Part shown: piece by piece, positions 18,028 to 27,364 of the stretch | Layout: every line of letters starts with the position of its first letter | Numbering within the stretch: position 1 is the stretch's first letter | Origin: Oligoflexales bacterium | GTDB lineage: Bacteria > Bdellovibrionota_B > Oligoflexia > Oligoflexales > RGVZ01 | Assembly: GCA_947494335.1 (NCBI GenBank) | Contig: CANLUT010000002.1 | Coordinates: forward strand, 558,001 to 622,000 | Direction of reading: 5' to 3' | Length of the DNA: 64,000 nt | Notes under the pieces: generated by a model | Seen by the model: the letters and a program-made list of their open reading frames with translations, nothing else | What the model was told of the DNA's origin: nothing | The model's database searches: none | Made by a program: the position numbers and the translations under genes

Positions 18028-19083
18028 ATGGACGAAAATAATATTGAGCAAACGCCGATTCTCCCGGTGGTAAGACAGCCCCGGGGGTTAAAGTATTTCC
18101 TGGGTACTTGGTCAGGTCGTATTCTACTTTTGAATACAATTATTTTTGCCTATATGGTCCTGCGAAATCCGTCATCACTGTTCATGCCAAGTCTTGACTA
18201 CGTGAGAACATTCGGAAGCAAGTCGGTTGCTGATATTGCGGCCGGAGAATACTGGAGATTCATTACGCCGATGTTTGTTCACATTGGTATTTTGCATTTT
18301 TTCTTCAATGCGATGGGTCTTTACTATATCGGTTACCAGATCGAGCACATTCTGGGTGCACGTTGGTTTGTCGGTCTTTATTTAGCAGCAGGTATTCTCG
18401 GAAACTTGGCAAGTTGTGTATTTTCTATTTCTTTGAGCGCTGGAGCCTCTGGTGCCCTGTTTGGGCTTCTTGGTGCTGGTTACCGTCTAGAAGGGCTAGT
18501 CAGTGATTCATTTGATCAAGCTGGAGTTAAGGTTAGACCACGACGGGGAATCTACAGTGGCATGGTGATCACCAACATTTTGCTTGGACTGGTCATCCCT
18601 GTGATTGACAACGCAGCTCACATTGGCGGCTTGATTGCGGGCTGGCTGATTGTCGAGGCCATGCTGCGGACGAGGCCAAACCGCCTCAGAGGGCGTCGTC
18701 CAGCGATTGCAGCCATAATTTATGTGGCGTTAACGGGATTTGCCATATTCGCAGTCGCTAGAACCGTGGACCCGGTAGTGGTCGTCGCTCGATATTTTGA
18801 AGCTGCAGCCAAGGCGTCTGATGCGAGAGAGGCTTACTATAATTATAGCGAGATTTTGCGTGTTAAACCGCTGAATCCAAAAGCGAGGCTTTTACGAGGA
18901 AAGCTCCTTTTACAGAATCGTGAAATTGAGGATGGATTGAGCGACATCGAGAAAGCTATTTCGGCAGGTGTTAGCCAGGGTGATGTTGAGTCGGTTATTG
19001 ACGAGCTGAAAATGACAGGGCATTTGCCTGAGGCTGAGTTGCTAAAGCGTAAATACGACGAGATGAGCGGTGGCGAGCTTTAA
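18028..19083 (+). CDS. Rhomboid-family intramembrane serine protease
   Basis: A 351-residue membrane protein. The rhomboid core has the conserved HFFFNAMG segment (Asn94 as oxyanion residue), the nucleophile Ser141 in AGASGALFG and His198 in NAAHIGG, so the Ser-His dyad is intact. After the six to seven helices there is a C-terminal TPR-like segment (about 250-345) with alternating helices, perhaps for partner binding. Substrate is unknown. Its stop codon overlaps the convergent gene at 19080 by 4 bases. Confidence 0.85.
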   Translation: MDENNIEQTPILPVVRQPRGLKYFLGTWSGRILLLNTIIFAYMVLRNPSSLFMPSLDYVRTFGSKSVADIAAGEYWRFITPMFVHIGILHFFFNAMGLYYIGYQIEHILGARWFVGLYLAAGILGNLASCVFSISLSAGASGALFGLLGAGYRLEGLVSDSFDQAGVKVRPRRGIYSGMVITNILLGLVIPVIDNAAHIGGLIAGWLIVEAMLRTRPNRLRGRRPAIAAIIYVALTGFAIFAVARTVDPVVVVARYFEAAAKASDAREAYYNYSEILRVKPLNPKARLLRGKLLLQNREIEDGLSDIEKAISAGVSQGDVESVIDELKMTGHLPEAELLKRKYDEMSGGEL

Positions 19084-19775
19084 GCTGCAATGAACTGATC
19101 GTGGTCACTCAGTAGCCTCATTTTTTGAGGTCCCGTTGTGTGACTTATATCGCGGACTAATCGTCTAAACTGATCATTAAAGACCAGGTCTTCCCCTAGA
19201 GATTGTAAATGCTTCTTCCAAAACAATTCGACCATTTTAGACGCAAGGCGGTAGTCGGTTAGAGTACCCGTAAATTCAGACTTATCAAAAATTTTCTGTG
19301 TAAGAGATTTCACATGAGAGAATCCAAAAAGATTATTTAGAATTAATGACGCTACGATAACTTTTTCAAGTTCGGCTTGAATTTCCATCTCAAGTTTTGT
19401 CAGAGGGGTTCTCGACTCCGCGTGTCGAGCGAAATAGTGAAAGTGACTAATCTCTTCAATTAGTATTAAAAGGTTGCCCACGTCGTGATCTGTTTTCAAA
19501 GTGTCTTTATTAAGGGGTGTTTGATCCAAGTCCATATAAAGTTTCGAAGACAAATGAATCGATACGAGACATGTGTCTTCTGTTTCCTTGATAATCAATG
19601 CAGCCGGCAGGTTCAAAACAGATGGACATATTTCTCTGAGAGCATCTTCTGAAAAAGACGTGACGAAGTCTTTGGAGGATTGCTCTGGAGAGTATCCTAA
19701 ATACGGACAAAGCTCGTGTTCAATCATTAAAATATTTGAAGCAAGATGATTTGTCTGTTCGATGGTGCACATCAT
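19080..19775 (-). CDS. Conserved-looking protein of unknown function, pair member 2
   Basis: A 231-residue, mainly helical, acidic protein without signal peptide or membrane helix. Near residues 106-119 the sequence LIEEISHFHYFARH resembles a metal-binding helix with Glu and His residues, but it is not an exact HExxH, so this is only a hint. It begins 2 bases after the stop of the upstream gene at 19778, so the two are almost surely translated together. No family recognised. Confidence 0.55.
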   Translation of the reverse strand: MMCTIEQTNHLASNILMIEHELCPYLGYSPEQSSKDFVTSFSEDALREICPSVLNLPAALIIKETEDTCLVSIHLSSKLYMDLDQTPLNKDTLKTDHDVGNLLILIEEISHFHYFARHAESRTPLTKLEMEIQAELEKVIVASLILNNLFGFSHVKSLTQKIFDKSEFTGTLTDYRLASKMVELFWKKHLQSLGEDLVFNDQFRRLVRDISHTTGPQKMRLLSDHDQFIAA

Positions 19776-19777
19776 AC

Positions 19778-20398
19778 TTATTGCGCCTGCTTATAAGGAA
19801 CCTTGATTGGCTGAATTCCTTGCTCTTCTAAAAGTAGTCGTAGTCTCTCTGATCCAGACCTGTTCCATCGATCGTATAAGACCAAAAGATCTTCATTTTT
19901 TTCCATGGCCGTGGAATCTGAGGCTTGAGCTACTATTTCTACAGCCTGATTAAAGTTTTCCGATAGTGATTGAAATGTTTCTTGTAAGCTGTCGTCTCGG
20001 GCTTGGCCTTTAGCAAGCGTGCCTGCTTGCCTGTAGGCAGATGCGCCCATCGAAATAAAATAGTTGATATCGATGGCCTTATTGTTGAAGTAGTCTTGAA
20101 AGAATCCAGAGACGTATAAACTTGTATCTCCTAACTGACGATAAAGAGCAGGTTGTTTTTCGACAGGGGCTTCGACAGCACGTTTTAGTAAAAAAACGAG
20201 TGGCGTTGAAAAATTGGCTTCAGCCTGATTGCCATCAATCGAAGCAGTGGTGGAAGTGACAAAACTTGTCAGCAAATTGACAAGATAGAATTCAACGTGA
20301 TCTCCGAGTTTGACGTTAAGCTGACGCGAGGCAGTTGTGATTTTGTCGTGGAAAAACTCCCGCGGACTTACGACAAGTTCTATGGAGGCGTTTGTCAT
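19778..20398 (-). CDS. Protein of unknown function, pair member 1
   Basis: About 206 residues, soluble and helical (for example VEFYLVNLLTSFVTSTT and LYRQLGDTSLYVSGFF). There is no signal peptide. ATG 20398 is preferred because a GGGGG element lies just before it; the 20428 start would add ten residues. It forms a two-gene operon with the 19080 gene and ends GIQPIKVPYKQAQ. I do not recognise the family. Confidence 0.6.
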   Translation of the reverse strand: MTNASIELVVSPREFFHDKITTASRQLNVKLGDHVEFYLVNLLTSFVTSTTASIDGNQAEANFSTPLVFLLKRAVEAPVEKQPALYRQLGDTSLYVSGFFQDYFNNKAIDINYFISMGASAYRQAGTLAKGQARDDSLQETFQSLSENFNQAVEIVAQASDSTAMEKNEDLLVLYDRWNRSGSERLRLLLEEQGIQPIKVPYKQAQ

Positions 20399-20677
20399 GG
20401 CTTCCCCCTTTGCCCAGTTGGCGAGCAAAAGTAAATGCAGTCATCATCACTAAGGCTGCATTATTATTATACACTTGGTTGGCCAGCCAGCCTATGTCAT
20501 GCATTCAAGGAGGTCGGCAAAAAACCATGTTTTTTTAGGCCTTTGTATAAATAACTGATATTATTGTGATATTTGTGTATCAAAATTTGCCGGCTATTGA
20601 AGAGAATTGGATGCCTTCATCTGCAACTAAGCCTATGATAGGAACAAGTATTCCCGCTTTTAAGACCCCTGAGGGCT

Positions 20678-21082
20678 ATGGAAAAGACGTCTTCTAAAAC
20701 AACTGAAGGAAACGACGCAGGGCTGCATCAGCAGTCAGCAGCGTCAGGGTCAGACCGACTTGGCCTCGAAGATATAGTCCATTTGGCGAATAAAATTGGC
20801 TTGGAATATGTCGCGGCACGCAAGGAGGCAGAGCGTCTTGAGCTGCTTAAAAACACAGTCCGCGCGAAGATTGCCATCAGACTAGATGACGGTACCCATA
20901 CGGAAGCTAAACTAAGACGCCTCATGGAAACTGATGCTGAATACGAAGATTTTTTGAATAGATTGGTAGCCGCGCGCGCAGAAGCAGAAAAGTTGCGTGT
21001 ACGTTATGAAAGTTACAAAAATCTATTCGATGCCCGTCGTAGTCTGCTCAGCTACCAAAAGGCGGAAATGAAGCTTCTATAG
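20678..21082 (+). CDS. Coiled-coil protein of unknown function
   Basis: A 134-residue soluble protein with a Ser/Gly-rich N-terminus (1-30) and then nearly continuous charged helix rich in Ala, Glu, Lys and Arg (ARAEAEKLRVRYESYKNLF, ending LLSYQKAEMKLL). It has the look of a coiled coil or DNA-associated helper, but no family is recognised. GGGCT precedes ATG 20678. It converges with the TPR gene one base downstream. Confidence 0.5.
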   Translation: MEKTSSKTTEGNDAGLHQQSAASGSDRLGLEDIVHLANKIGLEYVAARKEAERLELLKNTVRAKIAIRLDDGTHTEAKLRRLMETDAEYEDFLNRLVAARAEAEKLRVRYESYKNLFDARRSLLSYQKAEMKLL

Positions 21083-21083
21083 G

Positions 21084-22091
21084 TTAGTTAGCCAAGTCTT
21101 CGGGGTTGATCTTTGGTCTTAGGGATGCGCTGCGTTTTTTTGCGTCCTGAATCATTTCCACAAACTCAGGATCATTCGACCCATTTTTTCGGAAGTGATT
21201 GAAAATTTTCAGAGCTCTTGCTGGGTTGGTTGATTCGACACTACGGGCAAGCCAGTAGTAGCCTTCATATAATTTCGGTTTTACGCGTACTGCACGTTCC
21301 AGATACTCAGCAGCTTCTTTGGTCTTGCCCATCTCCAATAACGCCTGTCCTGTTCCTAGAAGTGCTCCAGCCATAAGTGGCTGTGCTTTTAAAGCCAGTT
21401 TCCACGTTTCGAGTGCGGCTTCCGTCTTACCTTGAGAATATAAAACCTCGGCGGTTACGCTTTGATAATAGGCTTGAGATGCCACCCCTGCAAGCTTGGA
21501 CCCCTTGCGCAAAATAGCGAGAGCCTCATTTCCGCGCTTTAACTTGAGTAATGTTCGCGCCATGATAATGGGCGCCTGCTCGTCACGGGGATATTTCTTT
21601 TGCAATCTCTGACAGAGGTTTAGAGATTCACTGTAGAAGCGAATTTTGTAATAGCTCCATGCTAGGCTTTTAAGTGACCGTGGCTCGTCTTCTTGCAGTT
21701 TGAGAGCTTTTTTGTACCTATAAATGGCCTCAGCATATTTATCTGTTGCTCGGTAAGATTCACCAAGAAAAAAATTGGCGTCAAAATTATTTTCAAATTC
21801 GGGCATGGACTTTTCTAGGTTGTTGATCGCACCCTGATAGTCACCTGCTTTTGCCAGGACGATACCAAGATTGCGCGTTGCCGTAACATTTTTAGGGTCT
21901 CGATGAAGGGCTTTCTTGTAAGACTCGACTGCCTCCCGTAGAAGGCCGTCTTTTGCAAACTGGTTACCTTGTTGAACAAAATTCTCTTGAGCAGTATCCG
22001 TCTTTTGAGCCGACACTTGCTGAATGGTTTGACAACTAATCGCAACAATTGCGGACGCAAATAAACTGACCCAAAGTCGTTTGGACTGCAT
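21084..22091 (-). CDS. TPR-repeat lipoprotein
   Basis: A 335-residue protein with a signal peptide and probable lipobox (FASAIVAISC), so likely an outer-membrane or periplasmic lipoprotein. The rest consists of about eight TPR repeats, including GNQFAKDGLLREAVESYKKA and ATRNLGIVLAKAGDYQGAIN, suited for protein-protein contacts. A terminator on the minus strand lies just upstream, so it appears to have its own promoter. Confidence 0.8.
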   Translation of the reverse strand: MQSKRLWVSLFASAIVAISCQTIQQVSAQKTDTAQENFVQQGNQFAKDGLLREAVESYKKALHRDPKNVTATRNLGIVLAKAGDYQGAINNLEKSMPEFENNFDANFFLGESYRATDKYAEAIYRYKKALKLQEDEPRSLKSLAWSYYKIRFYSESLNLCQRLQKKYPRDEQAPIIMARTLLKLKRGNEALAILRKGSKLAGVASQAYYQSVTAEVLYSQGKTEAALETWKLALKAQPLMAGALLGTGQALLEMGKTKEAAEYLERAVRVKPKLYEGYYWLARSVESTNPARALKIFNHFRKNGSNDPEFVEMIQDAKKRSASLRPKINPEDLAN

Positions 22092-22129
22092 GCGACAAAT
22101 CTCCTTAATATGTCCTAATTATAACAAAA

Positions 22130-22155
22130 AAAGCCTGAGTCAGTTACTCAGGCTA
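22130..22155. terminator. Terminator after the 22182 lipoprotein gene
   Basis: A 9-bp stem AGCCTGAGT / ACTCAGGCT (22132-22140 and 22146-22154). On the minus strand it is followed by a run of T (AAAAAAA at 22126-22132 on the plus strand), matching the end of the minus-strand gene at 22182. A weaker CTTTTTG follows on the plus strand. Confidence 0.8.
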
Positions 22156-22181
22156 CTTTTTGCTTAATACTTTTGGCCGCT

Positions 22182-22514
22182 TCAATCGGTGGTGTAGAAC
22201 TCTTCAAAGAGAGACCAGCAGCGACTATCATTAGAGTAAAACGATAGATTAATTTTGGCCTTGGTCCATTCCTTGTAATTGGCCATTTTATATGAGTAAT
22301 AACGGAGGGATAGGTTGCCGTTGCGTCCTGTAGTCATAGAGTCTGGCGTCGGCATAAAGTCATCTAAAAAATAGCACTCATTACCGGCATTCTTCATGTA
22401 GGGAACGTGCACGGCCGTCGCTGTCAGGTCCGAGGCAAAGAATGCTGCTCGACACGATGAGATCGCAGCAAGAAGCGCAAGCCCAAGCAGTCTTTTAGCT
22501 AATTTATCGCTCAT
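22182..22514 (-). CDS. Small exported lipoprotein, unknown
   Basis: A 110-residue product with signal peptide and lipobox (LGLALLAAISSC), then a short mature domain with three more Cys residues, possibly disulfide bonded (CYF and CWS contexts). The family is unknown. It has its own terminator downstream. Confidence 0.6.
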   Translation of the reverse strand: MSDKLAKRLLGLALLAAISSCRAAFFASDLTATAVHVPYMKNAGNECYFLDDFMPTPDSMTTGRNGNLSLRYYSYKMANYKEWTKAKINLSFYSNDSRCWSLFEEFYTTD

Positions 22515-22621
22515 AACGATCCCTGTTTTATGCTAAAAATATCTTCATGAGATCTTGTCGGAGTATTCCAAAAAACCTTTAGATCCAAAGCTACACGAGG
22601 GTTTGAAACAAAGGAGTCTTG

Positions 22622-23794
22622 ATGTTGAGGAAAATTAAAATTTTGAGCTCTTTGCTAGTCATTTCCTGTACTACCCCAGAGACCAAGCAGATCGAATCAA
22701 ATTGGGGTGAGCTCGGCAAGGCGGGAAAGATTACCTGTAATCAGTGGCCGGTCAGGGAAACGGAGCTGGACGTTTCCCAGATGTTGGCATCGTCTACTGT
22801 CGGTGGTGGATTTATTGCAACCATGAGAATGCGAAACGGCAGTCAAATTCCTGTATTTGCAGATGGAAAATCGTCTTCAGATTTGGATGGCGAAGAGTTT
22901 GTCACGCTGCCGATTGGCCGTTTTGCGCACGTAGTCGGTCTCGCTGAATGGGCTGGAGAACCCATAGCCTTTATCATTCAGAATCGAAATGATCGTGCGT
23001 GGCTAGAGATTCGTGCTGTGAGAAATAATCGTTTGGTCTCCAGGATGCCAACCCCGATTGAGGGCGACGTTTACTCTGGAAGGATTTCGCTGACTGCAAA
23101 AGGTTGGTGGCTTCAGTTAAACCACGGTGAAGCAGAGGCTTCATTTGTTAAGGTCACTCCCGAGGCTGATTCAGAGTGGCGTTTTTCTTTAGCTCCTTTA
23201 AAGACGTCAACTCGATTTGCTTCCATTGTCTCAAATGGTTCGGATTTGGCCGGGCATGTGGTCGAGTTTGTGCGAGGTAAAAATGACAATGTCAGCCAAT
23301 TTAAAGTCACCAAGCTAGATAATAGCGGAAAACCTAAAAATCTGGGTACCGTCAACGTGCCAACTAAAGGCGGTCTGGAAAGCTGGTCAGCCGCGGCGAT
23401 CGGTAGCCGGTTGATGTTGGCCGTGGTTCGCGGAGACTCCATGATTGGTCAGGCTTCGCTGATTGTGGCAGCCATTGCTGGTACAGGGGGGGAGCTAAAA
23501 CTGGAGTGGAGTAAGGAGTTTCCCTTTGATGACGTGCACTTAGCAGAGCCAGCGTGGGTCGGTGATGGTTCCAAAGCCATGATCGGCATCATGAAATGGA
23601 TGGACGGGGAGGGCGCTCTCAGTCGTTTCCGGGTTGACGCCTATAAGGTGGACGCGTTAGGGGATGTTGGAGTGTTTGAAAAAGGCACGGTACTGGTGGC
23701 TGGTTATCTGAATGAACGTTCGGATGGTGTTGGGGCCTTCAGATATCGTGAAAATGAACTTTGGAAGTACAAAATTTGCAAGCTGACACTTTAA
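22622..23794 (+). CDS. Exported lipoprotein of unknown function
   Basis: About 390 residues beginning with a short signal peptide and lipobox (LSSLLVISC). The mature part has repeated beta-rich segments with frequent Trp and Gly (WLEIRAVRNN, GWWLQLNHG), suggesting a beta-propeller-like fold, but no named family is recognised. AGGAG precedes ATG 22622. Its 3' end overlaps the possible start of mqnP, so the two genes are probably co-transcribed. Confidence 0.6.
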   Translation: MLRKIKILSSLLVISCTTPETKQIESNWGELGKAGKITCNQWPVRETELDVSQMLASSTVGGGFIATMRMRNGSQIPVFADGKSSSDLDGEEFVTLPIGRFAHVVGLAEWAGEPIAFIIQNRNDRAWLEIRAVRNNRLVSRMPTPIEGDVYSGRISLTAKGWWLQLNHGEAEASFVKVTPEADSEWRFSLAPLKTSTRFASIVSNGSDLAGHVVEFVRGKNDNVSQFKVTKLDNSGKPKNLGTVNVPTKGGLESWSAAAIGSRLMLAVVRGDSMIGQASLIVAAIAGTGGELKLEWSKEFPFDDVHLAEPAWVGDGSKAMIGIMKWMDGEGALSRFRVDAYKVDALGDVGVFEKGTVLVAGYLNERSDGVGAFRYRENELWKYKICKLTL

Positions 23795-24678
23795 ATCAGA
23801 ACGGCGGTATCCTGAAGACTCTCGAAGTCTTCGCTGCTGATATCAAGCTGTCGCACAGTATTTTTGCTTTGCCGTTTGTTGGCGTCGCGTTAACCATGAC
23901 AGGATTATCCGGACTAACCGCCACGAGATGTTTGCAGATTGTGACGTGTATGATTTTGGCGCGAAGCTTTGCAATGGGTGCCAATCGTTATCTTGATCGA
24001 CACATTGATAAGGAAAATGAGCGAACTAAATCTCGCGCACTACCTGCGGGGCGCGTCAATGAATCTGCTTACCTGCTTGTTACTTTGTGTTGTGCGGTAG
24101 CTTTTGTACTCATGGCCTTTACTCTGTCAAATCTGGCAGGATTTTTGTCACCGCTATTACTGTTGGTGTTGGGCTTTTATAGTTTGATGAAGAAGATTTC
24201 ATGGGGCACACACTGGTATCTTGGTTTTTGCTTGGGTTTGGCGCCCATTGCCACGCAGTTGGCTCTGTACGACGAGGTTACTCGGCCCATCATTTTACTG
24301 GGTATGGCAGTGACATTTTGGACTGCCGGTTTCGACATTTTATACAGTCTCCAGGACCGAGAGTTTGATCGTAGTAACGGTCTTCACAGTGCTCCGGCTA
24401 TGCTTGGCCACAAGAAAGCAATTTGGCTAAGCAGACTATCTTTTGTCGCTATGATTTTATGCTTAAATTTTGCTGGCCGTGATTTTGGCGCAGGATTTTT
24501 GTGGGGTCTTGGCGTTGTCTTTGTTGCCTTGATACTTGGTTTTGAGCATTGGCTAATCAGGGATGCAATGACGCAGGGAACGTCTAAAAAAATTAATGTC
24601 GCTTTTTTTAATCTGAATGCGCTGGTGAGTGTCGTGTTTTTATTTTTTGCGCTGCTAGATTTTTACGGGAAGTCCTAA
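23761..24678 (+). CDS. mqnP: UbiA-family prenyltransferase, probably MqnP (menaquinone synthesis)
   Basis: About 305 residues with eight to nine membrane helices. The first Asp-rich motif NRYLDRHIDKENERTKSRA and the second YSLQDREFDR fit prenyl diphosphate binding by UbiA enzymes. The variant N-R-Y-x-D-R and YSLQDREFDRSNGLHSAP are typical of the MqnP branch of the futalosine pathway, which also fits mqnC at 53.8 kb. It overlaps the upstream lipoprotein gene; TTG 23761 or TTG 23776 may be the start. The ubiX homologue follows after one base. Confidence 0.82.
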   Translation: MEVQNLQADTLNQNGGILKTLEVFAADIKLSHSIFALPFVGVALTMTGLSGLTATRCLQIVTCMILARSFAMGANRYLDRHIDKENERTKSRALPAGRVNESAYLLVTLCCAVAFVLMAFTLSNLAGFLSPLLLLVLGFYSLMKKISWGTHWYLGFCLGLAPIATQLALYDEVTRPIILLGMAVTFWTAGFDILYSLQDREFDRSNGLHSAPAMLGHKKAIWLSRLSFVAMILCLNFAGRDFGAGFLWGLGVVFVALILGFEHWLIRDAMTQGTSKKINVAFFNLNALVSVVFLFFALLDFYGKS

Positions 24679-24679
24679 C

Positions 24680-25285
24680 ATGCGCCCCGTTCAAAAAATA
24701 ATGATTGGCGTAACTGGGGCTTCGGGCTCCATTTATGCAGAGCGTCTGATTCAGCTTTTGTTAGGATCTGTGGATCGAATTTATTTGGTTGTTACTGAGA
24801 CGGGAGAAAAAGTCGCAGCCCATGAGCTATCGTCCGATTCAATCCTGAGACGAAGTTTCTCTGGAGCTCTCTCTAAAAAAGAGCTCACCATTATTCGAAT
24901 ATTCAAAATCAATGATCTATTTGCTCCCTGTGCAAGCGGTACCGCAGCTCCTGATGCGATGGTAGTGACTCCCTGTAGCATGGGAACATTAGCGCGAATA
25001 TCAACCGGTGTTTCGAGCAACTTACTGGAGCGAAGTGCAGATGTGGTGCTCAAGCAAAAACGCCGATTGATTGTTTGTCCAAGGGAGATGCCATTCAATT
25101 TAATTCATTTACGAAACATGACTGCGTTGGCGGAGGCAGGAGCGGAGATTTTGCCGCTGATGCCAGGCTTTTACCAAAAGCCAAAATCACTTGAGGACCT
25201 GGTCAATTTCTGTGTTGGAAAGATTCTTGAGCAGCTAGATATTCCACACGATTTATATAAACCATGGAACAGTCGGATGATGTAG
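24680..25285 (+). CDS. ubiX: UbiX-type flavin prenyltransferase
   Basis: A 201-residue flavoprotein of the UbiX/Pad1 family. It starts IGVTGASGSIYAERLIQLLL, has ASGTAAPDAMVVTPCSMGTLA and CPREMPFNLIHLRNM. These enzymes prenylate FMN to make the cofactor of UbiD decarboxylases. Next to mqnP it probably serves the decarboxylation step of menaquinone synthesis (inference). The start overlaps the end of mqnP by coupling (one-base gap). Confidence 0.92.
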   Translation: MRPVQKIMIGVTGASGSIYAERLIQLLLGSVDRIYLVVTETGEKVAAHELSSDSILRRSFSGALSKKELTIIRIFKINDLFAPCASGTAAPDAMVVTPCSMGTLARISTGVSSNLLERSADVVLKQKRRLIVCPREMPFNLIHLRNMTALAEAGAEILPLMPGFYQKPKSLEDLVNFCVGKILEQLDIPHDLYKPWNSRMM

Positions 25286-25293
25286 CTTGCTCA

Positions 25294-26562
25294 TCAAGAG
25301 CTAAGAGAATACTTCATCTTTAAGGAATCAAGAGTTGATTTGATCAGCTGCTGATGAGCAAAATCAGTCGTTTCTAAGTCAATTTCAACGTCTACATCGC
25401 TATAGTACATCGCGCCAAAATGTCTGTTGTGCCTGAGATCAATCAAGTTAGCACCTGTGCTGCCAAGGGCTTTTAAAAGCTCAGCCAACTGCCCAGGTCG
25501 GTCAGCCATTCTTACAGTGAATCGCATCATTCTGCCTGTTGTGATGAGTCCGCGGTTAGCGATACGTCCAAGCAGCGTTACATCTATGTTGCCCCCTGAA
25601 ATAACACAACAAACGGGCCTGCCGCCGGCTAGCTTCTTTATATGCTCACCGTGAACCTGAAGTGCAGCAACACCGGCTGCACCACAACCTTCGGCCAGCA
25701 CATGGTCTTTCTCCATTAAGCTCATGATTGCTGCAGCGATCTCATCATCTGAAACAAGTAAAACTTCATCCAAATAATGCATTGCTAGTGAAAGGGTTCT
25801 GGAGCTCGGTCTTTTAACGGCAATCCCGTCAGCGATCGTCATGCCAGACGTACTTCCGGTTACTTTTTGAGCGGCAATGGATTGTTTCATTGCAGGAAAT
25901 GCCTCTGTTTGAACACCGATTATTTTGATATCTGGTCGTATAGTCTTTGCCACGCAACTGATACCGCCTGCAAGGCCTCCCCCGCCGATCGGTATAACAA
26001 TGGCCCCAATATTAGGTAGTTGATCAAGAATCTCAAGTCCAGCCGTACCTTGCCCGTTAATCACAGCAGCATCAGCGAATGCGTGAACTAATAGTCCCCC
26101 GTTATCCTTTTGATATTGGGACGCAGCAGCATACGCGTCGTCGTACACGGTTCCGGTCAAAACAACCTGCGCACCGTGGGATTTCGTCGCCGAAACTTTA
26201 ACGATAGGGGTTCTCTCTGGCATGAATATCTTTGCTTTTCTTCCAAGTAACTTAGAAATGTAAGCAACGCCCTGAGCGTGGTTGCCAGCACTTGCCGCGA
26301 TCACCTCTTCCCCGGGATGACCTTGGTGAGAAAGCAGTGAGTTTGCTGCACCTCGAATCTTAAATGATCCGCTGATATTAAAATTTTCGAGTTTATAGTA
26401 GATCTCGAAGCCGAGAAGAGCCGTATTAGACAGGCTTTTAGATACGGGTGTTGGAGGAACATAGGGAGCAATACGCAATCTAGCCTGCTGAATCTCATTG
26501 AGATTCACCTCCTGTTTGGTGATGTTCCAATCCAGTGGTGGTGCAGCTTCATGGAGCGACAT
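25294..26562 (-). CDS. ilvA: Threonine ammonia-lyase (serine/threonine dehydratase) with ACT domain
   Basis: About 422 residues. The PLP Lys68 lies in NISGSFKIRGA, and the phosphate loop is IPIGGGGLAGG. A C-terminal ACT domain (about 340-415, MMRFTVRMADRPGQLAELL) gives the size of the single-ACT IlvA/TdcB type. It deaminates threonine to 2-oxobutyrate, feeding isoleucine synthesis or catabolism. ATG 26562 has GAGAGG upstream; the longer in-frame extension to 26841 overlaps the divergent regulator and is not used. Confidence 0.9.
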   Translation of the reverse strand: MSLHEAAPPLDWNITKQEVNLNEIQQARLRIAPYVPPTPVSKSLSNTALLGFEIYYKLENFNISGSFKIRGAANSLLSHQGHPGEEVIAASAGNHAQGVAYISKLLGRKAKIFMPERTPIVKVSATKSHGAQVVLTGTVYDDAYAAASQYQKDNGGLLVHAFADAAVINGQGTAGLEILDQLPNIGAIVIPIGGGGLAGGISCVAKTIRPDIKIIGVQTEAFPAMKQSIAAQKVTGSTSGMTIADGIAVKRPSSRTLSLAMHYLDEVLLVSDDEIAAAIMSLMEKDHVLAEGCGAAGVAALQVHGEHIKKLAGGRPVCCVISGGNIDVTLLGRIANRGLITTGRMMRFTVRMADRPGQLAELLKALGSTGANLIDLRHNRHFGAMYYSDVDVEIDLETTDFAHQQLIKSTLDSLKMKYSLSS

Positions 26563-26640
26563 AAAACCTCTCAATAGTATAAAATAGTAGATGTATCCGA
26601 ATTTCAGACACCCTCCCATCATAATTGTAAAGGGTCGCCC

Positions 26641-27357
26641 ATGTCTACCGTATGGCTCGTTGGTCAACCTGATGATTGGCAAGATGAATTTGCCGAGACT
26701 CTGTCTGGTTTTTTTGGTATCCGGCGGATTGCCGGCCTTAGAAACTTTGGTCGATTGATAACAATTGCTGACGAGCCAGTAGATCAATGTGCATATTGCA
26801 TCATAAGGCTGACCCCATCTGATCCTGTCATGAGTATTCATGCCTCTCTATCCAGATTTTTACGTGAACATCACCCATCACAAGTCTGTGTTGTGGGTGA
26901 TTTGACTAACGAACAGCGTAGCTTGCTGGAAGGACTGGGCGTTGCGAATATTGGATGGCCTAGTGATATGATTCAAACAGCAAAACTTATAAAGTCGCTC
27001 ATTAGACCATCTGGGCGTAACTCCGGGGCATCATCTCGATCCGATTTCATAACATTTGGCGATGTAGAAATAAATATACCCAAAGGCCGTCTTAGAATCC
27101 TAGCTACTGGTGTTGATGAACCCCTGACGCCAAAAGAAATCAGAATTGTACAGGTGCTTTCGTCTGCTATGAATACGGCCATAGGGAGAGACGAGCTTAT
27201 CGACCAGGTGTGGGCTGGCTTGAAAGTATCCTCTAGCACTGTTGACAGTCATATGTCGAGATTAAGGAAAAAATTTGAGCAAAGCTTCGAATGCCAGCTT
27301 GAAACCAAATACGGCTGTGGATGGATTCTTTCAGTCAGCGGCGCTGCAAATCGATAA
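26641..27357 (+). CDS. OmpR-type DNA-binding protein with degenerate receiver
   Basis: A 238-residue protein. The C-terminal half (about 140-235) is a winged helix of the OmpR/PhoB type (GRDELIDQVWAG, then SSTVDSHMSRLRKKF). The N-terminal half has receiver-like size and layout, but the expected phosphoacceptor position reads CIIRLTPSDP rather than a D-x-M/L-P strand, so phosphorylation is doubtful. No histidine kinase lies next to it. It is divergent from ilvA and faces the SpoIIE phosphatase gene, which might be its functional neighbour. Confidence 0.75.
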   Translation: MSTVWLVGQPDDWQDEFAETLSGFFGIRRIAGLRNFGRLITIADEPVDQCAYCIIRLTPSDPVMSIHASLSRFLREHHPSQVCVVGDLTNEQRSLLEGLGVANIGWPSDMIQTAKLIKSLIRPSGRNSGASSRSDFITFGDVEINIPKGRLRILATGVDEPLTPKEIRIVQVLSSAMNTAIGRDELIDQVWAGLKVSSSTVDSHMSRLRKKFEQSFECQLETKYGCGWILSVSGAANR

Positions 27358-27364
27358 TATTTTG

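Noticed and set aside
14441-20520. The 12-mer AGGAGGTCGGCA occurs at both about 14441 and about 20510
   Set aside because: Both contain a ribosome-binding-type core, so the match is probably coincidence; no longer repeat surrounds them.
20507-20538. AAGGAGG followed by a three-codon ORF (ATG TTT TTT TAG)
   Set aside because: The spacing of 13 bases is poor and the ORF is too short to be supported; chance in an AT-rich gap is more likely.
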